In this document: positions 20,637 to 30,870 of the stretch, one piece after another | How positions within the stretch are numbered: the first letter of the stretch is position 1 | Layout: every line of letters begins with the position of its first letter | Assembly (NCBI GenBank): GCA_016720905.1 | Contig: JADKJT010000011.1 | Coordinates: 1-64,000 of the forward strand | Source: Gemmatimonadaceae bacterium | GTDB lineage: Bacteria; Gemmatimonadota; Gemmatimonadetes; Gemmatimonadales; Gemmatimonadaceae | Reading direction: 5' to 3' | Length of the DNA stretch: 64,000 nucleotides | Notes under the pieces: model-generated | Seen by the model: the letters and a program-made list of their open reading frames with translations, nothing else | Told to the model about the DNA's origin: nothing | Database searches by the model: none | Translations under genes and position numbers: made by a program

Positions 20637-23611
20637 ATGCCCACCATGCGTGCCCCGACGTTTCTATTCGCCGCGTTGACTTTGCTGTCGACAGCGCCCC
20701 TCGTAGCTCAAGGGATCGGAGGTGTTCCCGCACCGGCCGTCCCGATGATCAATCAATCGGCGGACCCTTTGCTGAGGAGCTTTCGGTTCCGAAATATCGG
20801 ACCGGCCAGCATGGGTGGCCGCATCCACGACATTGAGGTTTCGGAAAGCAGCCCGTCCACGATCTACCTGGGCTACGCGGTGGGCGGCATCTGGAAGTCC
20901 GAGAACAACGGCACCACGTTCGCGCCGGTCTTCGACACGTATGAGGTCGCGTCATTTGGCGATCTGGCCGTCCACCCGAAAGACCCGAACATCGTGTACG
21001 CCGGGTCGGGTGAAGCGAACAATCGCCAGTCGTCGTCATTTGGCGGCGGCATGTACAAGACCACCGATGGCGGCAAGACGTGGCAGTTGCAGGGCCTTCG
21101 CGAAACGCAGTCCATCGCGCGCGTCGTGATCGACCCCCGGAACCCGGAGACCGTGTATGCGGCGGTGATCGGTCCGCTGTTCGGCGCCAGCCCGGATCGC
21201 GGCGTGTACAAGACCACCAATGGCGGTCGCACGTGGAACAAGATCAAGTACATCGACGAGAACACCGGATTCACCGATATCGCGATTGATCGTTCCAATC
21301 CCAGTGTGCTGTACGCCGCAAGTTATCAACGGCGGCGCACGCACTGCTGCTTCAACGGCGGCGGTCCGGAGAGTGCAATCTGGAAGACCACCAACGGTGG
21401 AAGCTCGTGGACGAAGATGACCGGCAACGGCCTTCCGCCGGGCACGTATGGTCGCATTGCGCTGGATGTGTCGCGCTCGAATCCCGGCGTTGTGTACGCC
21501 CAGATCGAAGCCGGTGAGATCGGACGCGAAGTGGATCCCGAATCGGGCCGGGGCGGCGGTGGGGGCGTCGGTGGCGGTGGATTCGACTGGTGCAACAACG
21601 CGGGACCCGGTGGTGGCTTCGGTGGTGGCGGTGGCCGAGGAGGCGCGTCCTCCGGGCAGCCGCAGACCGCGCCGGCTCTCAATCCGGCCGCCGGTGGCAT
21701 CTTCCGCACGGATAACGGTGGTGGTGCCTGGCGACTGGTCAGCAACTGCAACGCACGACCGATGTACTTCAGCCAGTTGCGTATCGATCCGCAGAATCCC
21801 AACGCCGTGTATGTCGCCGGGCTCCCCATCGCCAAGTCACTCGATGGCGGACGGACGTTTGCCACGCTCAACGAGGCGGGCGGTCATGGCAATCCGGGAC
21901 ACGTTGATGTCCACGCGATCTGGATTGATCCGAAGAACCCGAATCACATCATGAACGGCAATGATGGTGGTCTCGACATCAGCTACGATCAGGGCCGCTC
22001 ATGGACGTCCGTCAAGACGATGGTCACGTCCCTGGCCTACGATGTGTCTGCGGATATGCGGCGTCCGTACTACGTCTGCGCGGGATTGCAGGACAACGGC
22101 AGTTGGTGTGGCCCCAGCTCGCGTCGCACCAACAACGGCATCCTGAATTCCGACTGGTTCAATGTGGGCGGCGGCGATGGCTTCTTCACCGGTCAGGACC
22201 CCAACGACTACAACATCGTCTTCGCAGAATCGCAAAACGGCAACACCAGCCGTCTGGACCTGCGAACCGGCCGTGGCGGCAGCATACGGCCCAGCGCGCC
22301 GCCCCCGCCCCCGCCGATGGATGTTCCGTCAGCGGCGGCAGTGCCCGGTGCGGGTGGGGCGGCGGCGGCGGCGGCGGCGGACGAGGCGGCAACCCCAACG
22401 TGGTGAACGCCACCCCGGGAGAACAGTACCGGTACAACTGGAACACACCGTACCAACTGTCGTCGCACAATTCCAGCGTGATGTGGCTGGGTGGCAACCG
22501 GTTGTTCCGCTCGTATGACCGTGGCGAAACCTGGATTGCCGGCCCCGACGTCACCAAGATATTCGACCGCAGTACCGTCGACATCATGGGTGTGAAAGGC
22601 AGCCAGTCCATGCTGTCCAAGAACGACGGACTCACCCAGTACAGCACGATTATCGCGGTGTCGGAATCGCCGATCAAGCCGGGCCTCGTGTGGGTCGGCA
22701 CGGACGACGGGAGCTTGCAGCTGACCCGCGACAACATGGCGACGTTTACCGATGTATCGAAGAATCTCCCCGGCCTGCCGACGGGGCACTTCCATTGGGT
22801 GTCGCGTGTCGTCGCATCGGCGTTCGATTCCGCCACGGCCTATGTCGCCGTGGACGGGCATCGCAGCAACGATCTCAAGCCATACATTTTCGTCACCAAG
22901 GACTTCGGTCGCACGTTCACATCAATCACGAAAGGGCTGCCCGCGTACGGGAACGTGCAGGTCGTCACGGAAGATCCGAAGAACCGCAACTTGCTGTACG
23001 CCGGGACGGAGTTCGGACTGTATGTGTCGACGGACGCGGGTCAGTCGTGGCAGAAGTTCATGAACAACTTCCCCACGGTGCGGACGGACGACATTCTGGT
23101 GCATCCGCGCGATGGCGACCTCATTGTCGCCACCCATGGGCGTGGCGTCTGGATCGCGGACGACATCACCCCGCTGCAACAGCTGACGCCCGCAGTGCTG
23201 GCATCTGACGCCACCCTGTTCGATCTCCGCCCCGCGGTGGCGTGGCTCAATGATCGCAAACTCGGCCAGCAGGTTACCGGCCAGCAGGTGTACCGTGGCG
23301 AGAATGCGCCGCGCGGTGCCAGCGTCAACTACTACCTGCGGACCGCCGCCACCGGTGACGTGCGCATCACGATCACCGATGTCATGGGACGCGTGGTCCG
23401 TACTCTCACCGGCACGAAGGACGCCGGCGTGAATCGCGTATTGTGGAACCTCGCACCGACGCCAACCGCAGACGCGGGAGGTGGTCGTGGCGGCGGCGGC
23501 GGCCCAGAGGCGGTTCCGCCAGGCATGTACAAGGTCACCCTGCTGGTGAACGGACTGACGCTGTCCAAGACCATCCAAGTGCTGGAAGACCGTTGGATGG
23601 AGGAACGCTAG
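20637..23611 (+). CDS. Secreted Asp-box (VPS10/sortilin-like) beta-propeller protein, one frameshift
   Basis: About 990 residues. Signal peptide FLFAALTLLSTAPLVAQG. At least nine Asp-box-like motifs repeat through the protein: KTTDGGKTW, KTTNGGRTW, KTTNGGSSW, RTDNGGGAW, KSLDGGRTF, SYDQGRSW, SYDRGETW, KDFGRTF and STDAGQSW. This indicates one or two multi-bladed propellers as in sialidase and VPS10 folds. Glycine-rich inserts occur near 21548-21650 and 22340-22395. The frame changes by one base inside the (GGC)n tract at about 22360-22390; before it the stop would fall at 22406. The C-terminus has a FlgD-like Ig strand set (VRITITDVMGRVVRTLTGTK). Function: surface binding or glycan-related; not known. 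Confidence 0.88.
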
Positions 23612-23682
23612 CGTTCGGAGTCGTTACCAAACTGAGTCCAAGGCGTGCAAACCGAGCTGGTCGGTGTGGGGTATCCTTCGAT

Positions 23683-24789
23683 ATGCCTATCCGACCAGCC
23701 GGGGCGCTGCGCACAGTAGTCAGTCTGGCGTTGGCGTGTGGAGCGCCGCTTGCTGCGCAATCGAGTGACGGTCCGTCACGCTCGCCGTACGTTATCCTGG
23801 TGATGACCGACGGTTTCCGCTGGCAGGAAGTGTTTGCCGGCGCCGACCCGGCCATCACGCGGACCATGAGCGCCCCGGAGGCCGTTGCGCTCGGCCAGTC
23901 GTTCGAGCGAGAGACAGCGGTCGAGAGTCGCGCCGCCCTGATGCCATTTGTGTGGGGCACTATCGCGGCACAGGGTCAGATTTTTGGCGATGCGGCGGTG
24001 GGCAGCGCCTCGTTGTTGACCAACGGATTCAAGTTCTCCTACCCGGGGTACAACGAGGCGCTCACCGGTCACCCCGATCCGCGCATCAACAGCAATACCC
24101 ACCCGCCCAACGAGAATCGCACCGTTTTCGAGTGGCTTAACACCCAGCCTACGCTGAGCGGTCGCGTAGCGGCCTTTGCCACATGGAAAGCCTTCGGGCG
24201 CATCCTCAACACGGCGCGCAGTCACCTGCCGCTGTTTGACGGACGCGAGCCGCGCGCCAATGGTACCGAGCAGCCGCGGCTCTACCGGCGTATCCTGGCG
24301 ACGATTCGGGACCATATCCGCGGCAGTGTGCGCGATCGACTCACCCAGCGAGCGGTGCGCGACTATCGCCTGGCATCGACGCCGCGCGTGCTGTTCATCG
24401 GGTACGGCGAAACGGATAACTGGGCACACGCCGACCGCTACGACCGGTACCTGCAATCGGCACATCAGGTCGATGCCTATCTCGCGGAGCTGTGGGCCAA
24501 CGTGCAGGCCAACCCGGCCACGCGTGACAGCACCACGCTGATTGTCACCACCGATCATGGCCGCGGCGCCGGGCTGCGATGGACGGAGCACGGCGCCGAC
24601 GTCGACGGCGCAGAACGCATCTGGATTGCGGTCATGGGCCCCGGCATTCCCGCTCTCGGCGTGCGTCAGGGTGTGCCGAGCACCGGGTCGCAGGTGGCCG
24701 CGACCGTTGCGGCGGCGCTGGGGCTGGATTGGACGGAAGCGGAGCCGAAAGCGGCGGCGGCGTTGCCGGTGTTCAGCGCCCGTCACTGA
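23683..24789 (+). CDS. Secreted alkaline-phosphatase-superfamily protein
   Basis: 368 residues from the ATG at 23683, with signal peptide ALRTVVSLALACGAPLAAQ. The core begins with YVILVMTDGFRWQEVFAGAD, the first metal aspartate of the phosphodiesterase/phosphatase fold. It continues with FKFSYPGYNEAL, LFIGYGETDNWAHADRYDRY and LIVTTDHGRG, the usual C-terminal metal-binding stretch. Likely a periplasmic phosphodiesterase or phosphatase. It follows the propeller gene by 71 bases and precedes the first RCC1-type lipoprotein by 34 bases. Confidence 0.85.
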   Translation: MPIRPAGALRTVVSLALACGAPLAAQSSDGPSRSPYVILVMTDGFRWQEVFAGADPAITRTMSAPEAVALGQSFERETAVESRAALMPFVWGTIAAQGQIFGDAAVGSASLLTNGFKFSYPGYNEALTGHPDPRINSNTHPPNENRTVFEWLNTQPTLSGRVAAFATWKAFGRILNTARSHLPLFDGREPRANGTEQPRLYRRILATIRDHIRGSVRDRLTQRAVRDYRLASTPRVLFIGYGETDNWAHADRYDRYLQSAHQVDAYLAELWANVQANPATRDSTTLIVTTDHGRGAGLRWTEHGADVDGAERIWIAVMGPGIPALGVRQGVPSTGSQVAATVAAALGLDWTEAEPKAAAALPVFSARH

Positions 24790-24823
24790 TTGCGAAGGCA
24801 CGTCTGATATCGCATTAATCAGG

Positions 24824-26179
24824 ATGGGAAAGAATTGGCGGTCACCGGCGAGTCGATGGGCCGGCGCGGTGGTCCTGCTAGGCGTTGCCGCCTGTGAGAG
24901 CGACTCGATAACGGCATCGGCCCCTTTCACGCTCGCCAGCCTGACGGCTGACTCGGTATTTGTCGGTCGGACGGTACGCGTGGTGGCGCTCTCGTCGTTC
25001 GACAACGCGGTGATCACGGCAGCGCCGCTGGCGTGGAGCAGCACCGATACCAGCGTCGCTCGCGTCACAACGAACGGAACGATCATCGGCGTTGGCGTGG
25101 GGCGTGTGACCATTACCGGCACCCTCGATGGTCGCGCGTTGTCCACGAACATCCGGGTAGTACCCCGTCGTGTTGACGGCGGCGCCTTACTTGCTCTTTC
25201 CGCTCCCGGAGCCGGAGCCATGTGCGCCCTGCGGACAGACGGTGCGCCGGTCTGCCTGCCTGCCACTTCGCTTGACTCGTCGAGCCTCATGTCCGCGTGG
25301 GCCGGCGCTACTGGCCTGCGCCTGGCGACCCTGCACACCGCCGAATCGCACAGCTGCGGACTGTCGGCGACAGGCACCATGTATTGCGCGGGTGTGAACG
25401 CGTATGGGCAGCTCGCGAATGGCCACACCAGCACCCAGCGTGTCGCGGCCCCCTTCGAAACAGGCAGCGGGCTTCCCTATCGGTTTGTCAGCGTTGGTGG
25501 ATCGGAGGCGATCGGATTCACCTGCGCCATTCGTGCGGCCGACTCGGTTGTCGTCTGTGCGGGGCGAAACCTGGGGTACCAGACCGGCCACACACCACTC
25601 AGCGACTACGACACCCTCTTTGCACCGGTCACAGGAAGTCTCAAGGCGCTGACCGTCTCCACCGGCCGCAATCACAGCTGCGCCGTAGCGCTCGATCACA
25701 GTCTCTCTTGCTGGGGAGCGAATGACCACGCGCTGTTCGGCGTGCCGACGACCACCGTGTCCCAGACTCATGTCCCGCAGCGCATTCCCGGCGGCACCAC
25801 CTACCGATTCGTGAGTAGCGGGAGTCACACGTGCGCGGTGTCGACCGCCGACGAGTTGTCCTGCTGGGGAAGCAATGCCTCGGGGCAATTGGGTATTGGC
25901 AGCCTGGACACGTTGCCGCACTCAACACCGCAGAGAATTGACCTCGGCGCGCCCGTCAATACGGTCACGGCCGGCAATGGTTTCACCTGCGCGCTCACAA
26001 CGGCGGGCAGACTGCACTGCTGGGGTGCCATCCCCATCAACGCGGATTTCGTCGCGGTGCTTGGGAGCGCACGGTACGCGCCAGTGCGGCTGGCGAACGG
26101 GATCGACTTTCAGTCGATCAGCGCCAATGCCCGACAGATATGTGGCGTGACGACGGACGGCAGAGGCATATGCCTGTGA
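24824..26179 (+). CDS. Lipoprotein with Big_2 domain and seven RCC1-like repeats
   Basis: 451 residues. Lipobox in VVLLGVAACESDS. Residues about 30-115 form a bacterial Ig-like (Big_2) domain (WSSTDTSVARVTTNGTIIGV). The rest holds seven RCC1-type blades, each with a cysteine pair of the kind HSCAVALDHSLSCWGANDH, HTCAVSTADELSCWGSNASG and FTCALTTAGRLHCWG. The pairs probably form one disulphide per blade. A cell-surface propeller is likely; partner unknown. Tandem paralogue of the next gene, overlapping it by ten bases. Confidence 0.85.
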   Translation: MGKNWRSPASRWAGAVVLLGVAACESDSITASAPFTLASLTADSVFVGRTVRVVALSSFDNAVITAAPLAWSSTDTSVARVTTNGTIIGVGVGRVTITGTLDGRALSTNIRVVPRRVDGGALLALSAPGAGAMCALRTDGAPVCLPATSLDSSSLMSAWAGATGLRLATLHTAESHSCGLSATGTMYCAGVNAYGQLANGHTSTQRVAAPFETGSGLPYRFVSVGGSEAIGFTCAIRAADSVVVCAGRNLGYQTGHTPLSDYDTLFAPVTGSLKALTVSTGRNHSCAVALDHSLSCWGANDHALFGVPTTTVSQTHVPQRIPGGTTYRFVSSGSHTCAVSTADELSCWGSNASGQLGIGSLDTLPHSTPQRIDLGAPVNTVTAGNGFTCALTTAGRLHCWGAIPINADFVAVLGSARYAPVRLANGIDFQSISANARQICGVTTDGRGICL

Positions 26180-27531
26180 CACGATGGATGAGACCGCGAA
26201 CGTTGCTCGCCGTGGCAAGTTGCGGTGTGGCGCTCTGTGGTTGCCACGAGAATACGGCGGCGCCAGTCGTACACGTCACCGCCGTGACGCTGCAGGCTCG
26301 CGGCGATTCGCTGTTTCTGGGGCGCGCCATGCGATTGAATGCGGCGGCCATCGGCGATTCCACCATCGGCACGGCGCCGCGTTTCATCTGGACCAGTTCC
26401 GACACGAACGTGGTCGTCGTCGATTCGCTGGGCACGGTGCTTGGCGTCGGCGTCGGCACGGCGACGGTGCGTGCGGAGCTTCAGGGGCAGCGGGCACAAC
26501 GCGCAGTGCGCATCGTGCTGCAACGCGCCGATGGGGGGGTGACGTTCACCGATGGCTCGGCGAACGACAGCAGAAGTTGTGCGCTGGCGTCGGGCGTCGT
26601 CTACTGCCGCGCTGCTCCAACAGCGGCCGACTCGACGCCATTGTTGGTCCGGATGCCCGGCGCGGCGGGACTCTCGTTCACAGCGGTGGAAGGTAGCCTG
26701 CACGCGGCCTGCGCTCTCAACGTGGACGGTCGTATCATGTGCTGGGGCAACAATGGCCACTATATTTTCGGGCGTGCAGGCACGGTGGCCGCCGACACAG
26801 GACCGGTCGCCGTCAGCACGGCGCGCCGGTTTTCGAGCTTCACGCATGGCGGTCACGCGCAGACCTGCGGCGTGGATCGTACGGATGGCATTGTGTACTG
26901 CTGGGGGCACAACGATGGCTATCAGCTTGGCCGAGGCTTTCTGAGTGCGCAGGATTCCACACCGGCACCGGTTGGAGGGAATCTCCGGGGAGCCGCTGTG
27001 AGCACGGTGAACTTCTCGACCTGTCTCTTGGACCCCGTTGGCGCCGCATTTTGCGCGGGGAGCGCCAACGTCAACCGATCACGGCTTGGTATCGACGAGA
27101 CTGGCCTCCCGGCGGAAGTCCCGATGCCGGTCACCGGCGGTTTGCTATTCAAACGCCTGTCCGCAGGCGACAGCGGGGTCTGTGCCATTTCCAAGTCCGA
27201 TGATGCCTTCTGCTGGGGACTCAACAGCAGTGGCCAACTTGGAATCGGCTCCACCGTCAACCCGCCGACTGGCCCTCAACAGGTGCTTGGGGGGTTGAAG
27301 TTTTCCCTGATCGCCACCGTGTACCGCTCATCCACCTGCGGCATTACGCTTGAGGGCGACCTGTATTGCTGGGGACAGTTTGCCCCGATCGTGATTTCGA
27401 GTCGTTTGGGAGAACGAGCCCTTCGCCCATATCACCGGATCAAGGGCATCAAGTTCAAATCGCTTACGAAAAGTGAGTTTGCCGCGACGTGTGGAGTAAC
27501 AACCGACGGACGGGTGTATTGCTGGAACTGA
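26170..27531 (+). CDS. Lipoprotein with Big_2 domain and RCC1-like repeats (paralogue)
   Basis: 453 residues from the ATG at 26170; AGAGG lies just upstream but tightly spaced, so the ATG at 26188 is an alternative. Lipobox in CGVALCGCHENT. Same plan as the preceding gene: Big_2 (IWTSSDTNVVVVDSLGTVLG) and seven blades with cysteine pairs, for example ACALNVDGRIMCWGNNG, TCGVDRTDGIVYCWGHNDG, VCAISKSDDAFCWGLNSSG and TCGVTTDGRVYCWN at the end. It ends exactly on the last blade. Evidently a tandem duplication with much divergence. Confidence 0.85.
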   Translation: MPVTRWMRPRTLLAVASCGVALCGCHENTAAPVVHVTAVTLQARGDSLFLGRAMRLNAAAIGDSTIGTAPRFIWTSSDTNVVVVDSLGTVLGVGVGTATVRAELQGQRAQRAVRIVLQRADGGVTFTDGSANDSRSCALASGVVYCRAAPTAADSTPLLVRMPGAAGLSFTAVEGSLHAACALNVDGRIMCWGNNGHYIFGRAGTVAADTGPVAVSTARRFSSFTHGGHAQTCGVDRTDGIVYCWGHNDGYQLGRGFLSAQDSTPAPVGGNLRGAAVSTVNFSTCLLDPVGAAFCAGSANVNRSRLGIDETGLPAEVPMPVTGGLLFKRLSAGDSGVCAISKSDDAFCWGLNSSGQLGIGSTVNPPTGPQQVLGGLKFSLIATVYRSSTCGITLEGDLYCWGQFAPIVISSRLGERALRPYHRIKGIKFKSLTKSEFAATCGVTTDGRVYCWN

Positions 27532-27580
27532 CATCAACAGGTTCGGACGAACGCCATTGGCCACTGAGGACCACACCGTG

Positions 27581-28732
27581 ATGCCTTCCAACGCCGACGT
27601 CGTCATCATCGGCGGCGGAATCATGGGCGCCAGCACCGCGTACCATCTCGCCAGGCGTGGCGGTAGCAGCGTCGTCCTGCTCGAATCCGAATCAATGTTC
27701 GGATTAGGCTCCACCGGCCTCAATGCCGGCGGCATGCGCTACCAGTTCGGCGCGGCCGTGAACATCGCGCTCTCCACGCTCAGCATCGGCATGATGGAGC
27801 GATTTGCTGACGAGATGGATCAGGCGGTGGGACTTCGTCGCTGCGGCTATCTGTTCATGCTCGACAACGACGCCGATATGGCGCAGTTCACGCGCAATGT
27901 CGCCCTGCAGAACGGGCTGGGCGTTCCCAGCCGAATGGTGAGCGCGGCGGAGATTGCCGAGTTGGCACCAGAAGTGGAACTCAGCGGCATTGTCGGCGGC
28001 AGCTGGTGCGCGCGCGATGGACTGGTGGATCCCAACAGCCTGCTGCAGGGCTATGTGTCCAACGCCAGACGCTTCGGGGCCACGCTCGTCAATTGCGCCA
28101 AGGTGACGGGTATCGATGTCGCCGCCGGGCGCGTCACGCGCGTGCATTCAACGGCCGGCGTCATCGAGGCGAAGCAGGTGGTGATCGCCGCCGGCGCCTG
28201 GTCAGCGCAGGTCGGGGCGCTGGTTGGCGTGGACATCCCCATTCGGCCCATTCGCCGACAGATTGCCGTGACCGCGCCCATCGCGAATCTCCGCAAGGAT
28301 TTTCCGTTCGTCATCGACTTCTCGCAAGCGCTGTACTTTCACCGTGAAGGGAATGCGATTCTCACGGGCATGTCAAATCGGGATGAACCGGCTGGCTTTG
28401 ACACCAGCGTGGATGAAGGGTGGCGCCTGACCCATCTGGAGCAGGCCATGCAACGCCTGCCGATGCTGTCCGATGCCAGCATCGCGGCCGACTGGGCCGG
28501 ATTGTATGAAGTCACGCCCGACGATCAACCCATCCTCGGCCCGATTCCGTCAGTGGATGGGCTGTACCTCTGCGCCGGATTCAGCGGGCATGGTCTGATG
28601 CACGGTCCGGCGGCGGGGCTGTTGATGGCCGAGGAGCTGCTGGACGGACGCGCGCACACCATCGACATCGACCCACTGCGGTGGCGAACCTTTGGTGCCG
28701 GTGACGCGGTTGGCGAATACAACGTCGTCTGA
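27581..28732 (+). CDS. FAD-dependent amine/amino-acid oxidoreductase (DAO family)
   Basis: 383 residues if the ATG at 27581 is used; an in-frame TTG at 27557 is possible. FAD-binding motif ADVVIIGGGIMGASTAYHLA at the N-terminus, second FAD contact LESESMFGLGSTGLNAGGMR, and the C-terminal VTPDDQPILGPIP and LYLCAGFSGHGLMHGPAAG. These are typical of the sarcosine oxidase beta/glycine oxidase/D-amino-acid dehydrogenase group. No signal peptide, so cytoplasmic. Substrate probably a secondary amine or amino acid. Converges with the serine hydrolase, leaving 15 bases. Confidence 0.9.
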   Translation: MPSNADVVIIGGGIMGASTAYHLARRGGSSVVLLESESMFGLGSTGLNAGGMRYQFGAAVNIALSTLSIGMMERFADEMDQAVGLRRCGYLFMLDNDADMAQFTRNVALQNGLGVPSRMVSAAEIAELAPEVELSGIVGGSWCARDGLVDPNSLLQGYVSNARRFGATLVNCAKVTGIDVAAGRVTRVHSTAGVIEAKQVVIAAGAWSAQVGALVGVDIPIRPIRRQIAVTAPIANLRKDFPFVIDFSQALYFHREGNAILTGMSNRDEPAGFDTSVDEGWRLTHLEQAMQRLPMLSDASIAADWAGLYEVTPDDQPILGPIPSVDGLYLCAGFSGHGLMHGPAAGLLMAEELLDGRAHTIDIDPLRWRTFGAGDAVGEYNVV

Positions 28733-28747
28733 CTGCACGTCAGCACG

Positions 28748-30658
28748 TCAGAGCCATGTTCGCCACCCGATCCATCCGTTGACCAGCAGGTAGGTGGCCG
28801 CCACCACGTTGAGTCCTGCAACCGCGCGTACCGACCACCGCGACACCAGCGCCCATCGGCTTGGTGATGCCGGCACCCGAACGGCAACCCACGCGCACAG
28901 CAGTGCCAGAAATCCAAACAGCATGCCGATAACCCAGATCGACACACTGATGGGCGTGGGATTGCCCAGCGTCTGAACACTTTCAATGCCCACGCTGAAG
29001 AGCGCGATCTGCACAACCACCAGCGAGGCCGCAGCTGCGGCGATTCGCCACGCGGGCGCCGTCGAAGCCCTGTGCACGGATCGACGACGGACGCGCCGAA
29101 TCATGAAGCGCAACGCGCCAAAGGCCATCGCCACGCCGGAGAGGCACAGCCCGGCGATCCACACTACCGCGACGGCAAAGCGGCCCACGCCGTCCACGGC
29201 CGTCACGCGGGCCATCGATACGCCGAGCGTCGCGCCCACCCACTCAATACCCTCGGCGCGTCCGTTTGCGTCGTCGCGAACGAACACCAATGTGGCCTCC
29301 GATTGACCCGGCTGACGAAACCGAACACTGTCAACCGCCACGAAGTCGATGGCATCGCCAAGTATGGGCTTGAGCCGCATCGTACTGTCGCGAAACGTCA
29401 CGTGCACGATGCCGGGAATGCGCTCGATCACATACAGATGCTGGGTTCTCGGCGATACACCGCGATACCAACCAGTGAAGCGCGCGGATGTGCTGGCAGG
29501 CGCCGTGACCACGGCAGGCGGCGGCGGTGGAACAATACCCTGGGTGAGAAACGCCCGCACCAACCGCGTGATCAGGCCAAACGCTTCGCCGTTGGCGGCG
29601 TTGATCTGGAATGCGTAACCCACGCCGAAGCCTGGCAGATAGCTCATGTCGGAAAGGCCGCCGTCCACGGCGCCATTGTGCCCCGTCCATGAAAACCCGG
29701 TGGTGTCCGCGGTGTGGTACAGGTGCAACCCGTAACCAACGGCGAGGCCGGTGCGTGCCGCCATCGATGACGCTGATCGTTCCATGCGCTCGATTGACGT
29801 CGATGGCAGCAGTGCTTTGCCATCAATTGTTCCGCGTCCGAGCAGGAATCGCACATAGGCCGCCATGTCGTGCGATGACGCATTGATGCTGCCCGCAGGA
29901 CGCACGAAGACATGCCAATATGGAACCGGAGATGTGCCATCGGCACGATAGAGTGTGGCGGCGCTCACCTTCGTGCTGTCTGGACGGAAATACGTGGCCG
30001 TCTTCATCCCGATTGGGGTGAACCATCGGTCTTGCACCACCTGCTCGAACGGTTTGCCCTCAATGCGCTCGATGATCAGCGCCACGATGGCCGGTCCCGT
30101 GTTGCAGTACGAGAAGCGCGTCCCGGGGCGCCAGCGCGACACGCGCGTGGCCGAGTCCAAGGCCAGGCCAGCGGGCAATGGCAGTGGAACGGGATTGCTG
30201 TTCGCGTACGACTTGAGTGAGTTGTCATCGAATCCGCTGGTGTGCTCCAGCAGATGCACGATGCGCACCGGATCGGTGGACTCCCACGGGTTCTCGAAAT
30301 AAAACCCCGGGAGCGCCTGCGACAGCGGCTGGTCAAGCGACAGTCGCCCCTCGCGAACCAGCGCTTGCACCGTGAGCGCCACGAACGCCTTGGACGTGGA
30401 GCCGATGCGAAACAGCGTCGAATCCGTGGCCTTGACTGTCGGCGCAACCCGCGCGCGCCCTAGGCCGCCGGTGTAGATGACGCTGTCGTGACGCACAATG
30501 GCGAGTCCGATACCCGGCACCTTGGCGCTGTCGAGCACTCGCTGAATGCGCGACTCCAACTCGGCAATCGTCCGAGGTGCGACGAACTTCGGCGTACTGT
30601 CGGCGGCGGTGGCGCTGACGGCGGCGAACAGCGCGACAAGAATCGAAGAGGCTGACAT
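28748..30658 (-). CDS. Serine hydrolase (class C beta-lactamase fold) with membrane tail
   Basis: 636 residues. Signal peptide ILVALFAAVSATAAD. Catalytic motifs: IGSTSKAF (SxxK), SYCNTG (YxN) and TGHNGAV (HxG in place of KTG). Residues about 40-370 are the hydrolase; about 380-480 form a lipocalin-like beta domain; from about 490 to the end come four or five hydrophobic helices, such as FAVAVVWIAGLCLSGVAMAF and ISVSIWVIGMLFGFLALLCA. The family includes esterases, DD-peptidases and D-amino-acid amidases; a true beta-lactamase is less likely. Membrane-anchored, catalytic part outside. Confidence 0.9.
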   Translation of the reverse strand: MSASSILVALFAAVSATAADSTPKFVAPRTIAELESRIQRVLDSAKVPGIGLAIVRHDSVIYTGGLGRARVAPTVKATDSTLFRIGSTSKAFVALTVQALVREGRLSLDQPLSQALPGFYFENPWESTDPVRIVHLLEHTSGFDDNSLKSYANSNPVPLPLPAGLALDSATRVSRWRPGTRFSYCNTGPAIVALIIERIEGKPFEQVVQDRWFTPIGMKTATYFRPDSTKVSAATLYRADGTSPVPYWHVFVRPAGSINASSHDMAAYVRFLLGRGTIDGKALLPSTSIERMERSASSMAARTGLAVGYGLHLYHTADTTGFSWTGHNGAVDGGLSDMSYLPGFGVGYAFQINAANGEAFGLITRLVRAFLTQGIVPPPPPAVVTAPASTSARFTGWYRGVSPRTQHLYVIERIPGIVHVTFRDSTMRLKPILGDAIDFVAVDSVRFRQPGQSEATLVFVRDDANGRAEGIEWVGATLGVSMARVTAVDGVGRFAVAVVWIAGLCLSGVAMAFGALRFMIRRVRRRSVHRASTAPAWRIAAAAASLVVVQIALFSVGIESVQTLGNPTPISVSIWVIGMLFGFLALLCAWVAVRVPASPSRWALVSRWSVRAVAGLNVVAATYLLVNGWIGWRTWL

Positions 30659-30792
30659 ATGTCGAGTGTCGAGGGGTCACCGCGCGGCGGCGTGCGCCGT
30701 CACGAACGATTGGTGCGCATGAAGGGGGGGCGGCGCGGGCGGCTCACGCTGCCCCAATATGCGGTGCCGCGACGTTCCAGTGCCAGCGGGCG

Positions 30793-30822
30793 TTGGCGAA
30801 CCTGCTGATTCGAGCCGATATT
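30793..30822 (+). promoter_or_regulatory. Possible promoter for the small barrel pair
   Basis: TTGGCG at 30793-30798 and GATATT at 30817-30822 with an 18-base spacer, about 50 bases before the ATG at 30871. Weak match; offered as a candidate only. Confidence 0.3.
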
Positions 30823-30870
30823 GCTGGATCCCATGTCGTGCGTCCGCCTGACGACCATCTCCGGAGAGCC

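Noticed and set aside
22340..22406. Two separate propeller genes
   Set aside because: Asp-box repeats continue on both sides of the Gly tract and the second half has no start or signal peptide; one frameshifted gene is simpler.
24790..24823. Promoter TTGCGA-17-CATTAA before the first RCC1 gene
   Set aside because: Poor -10 match, and the start codon would lie only a few bases after the transcription start.
23776..25434. 552-codon minus-strand open frame
   Set aside because: Crosses two well supported plus-strand genes with signal peptides; no domain of its own.
28748..30658. Beta-lactamase resistance gene
   Set aside because: Third motif is HxG instead of KTG and there is a membrane tail; general serine hydrolase is safer.
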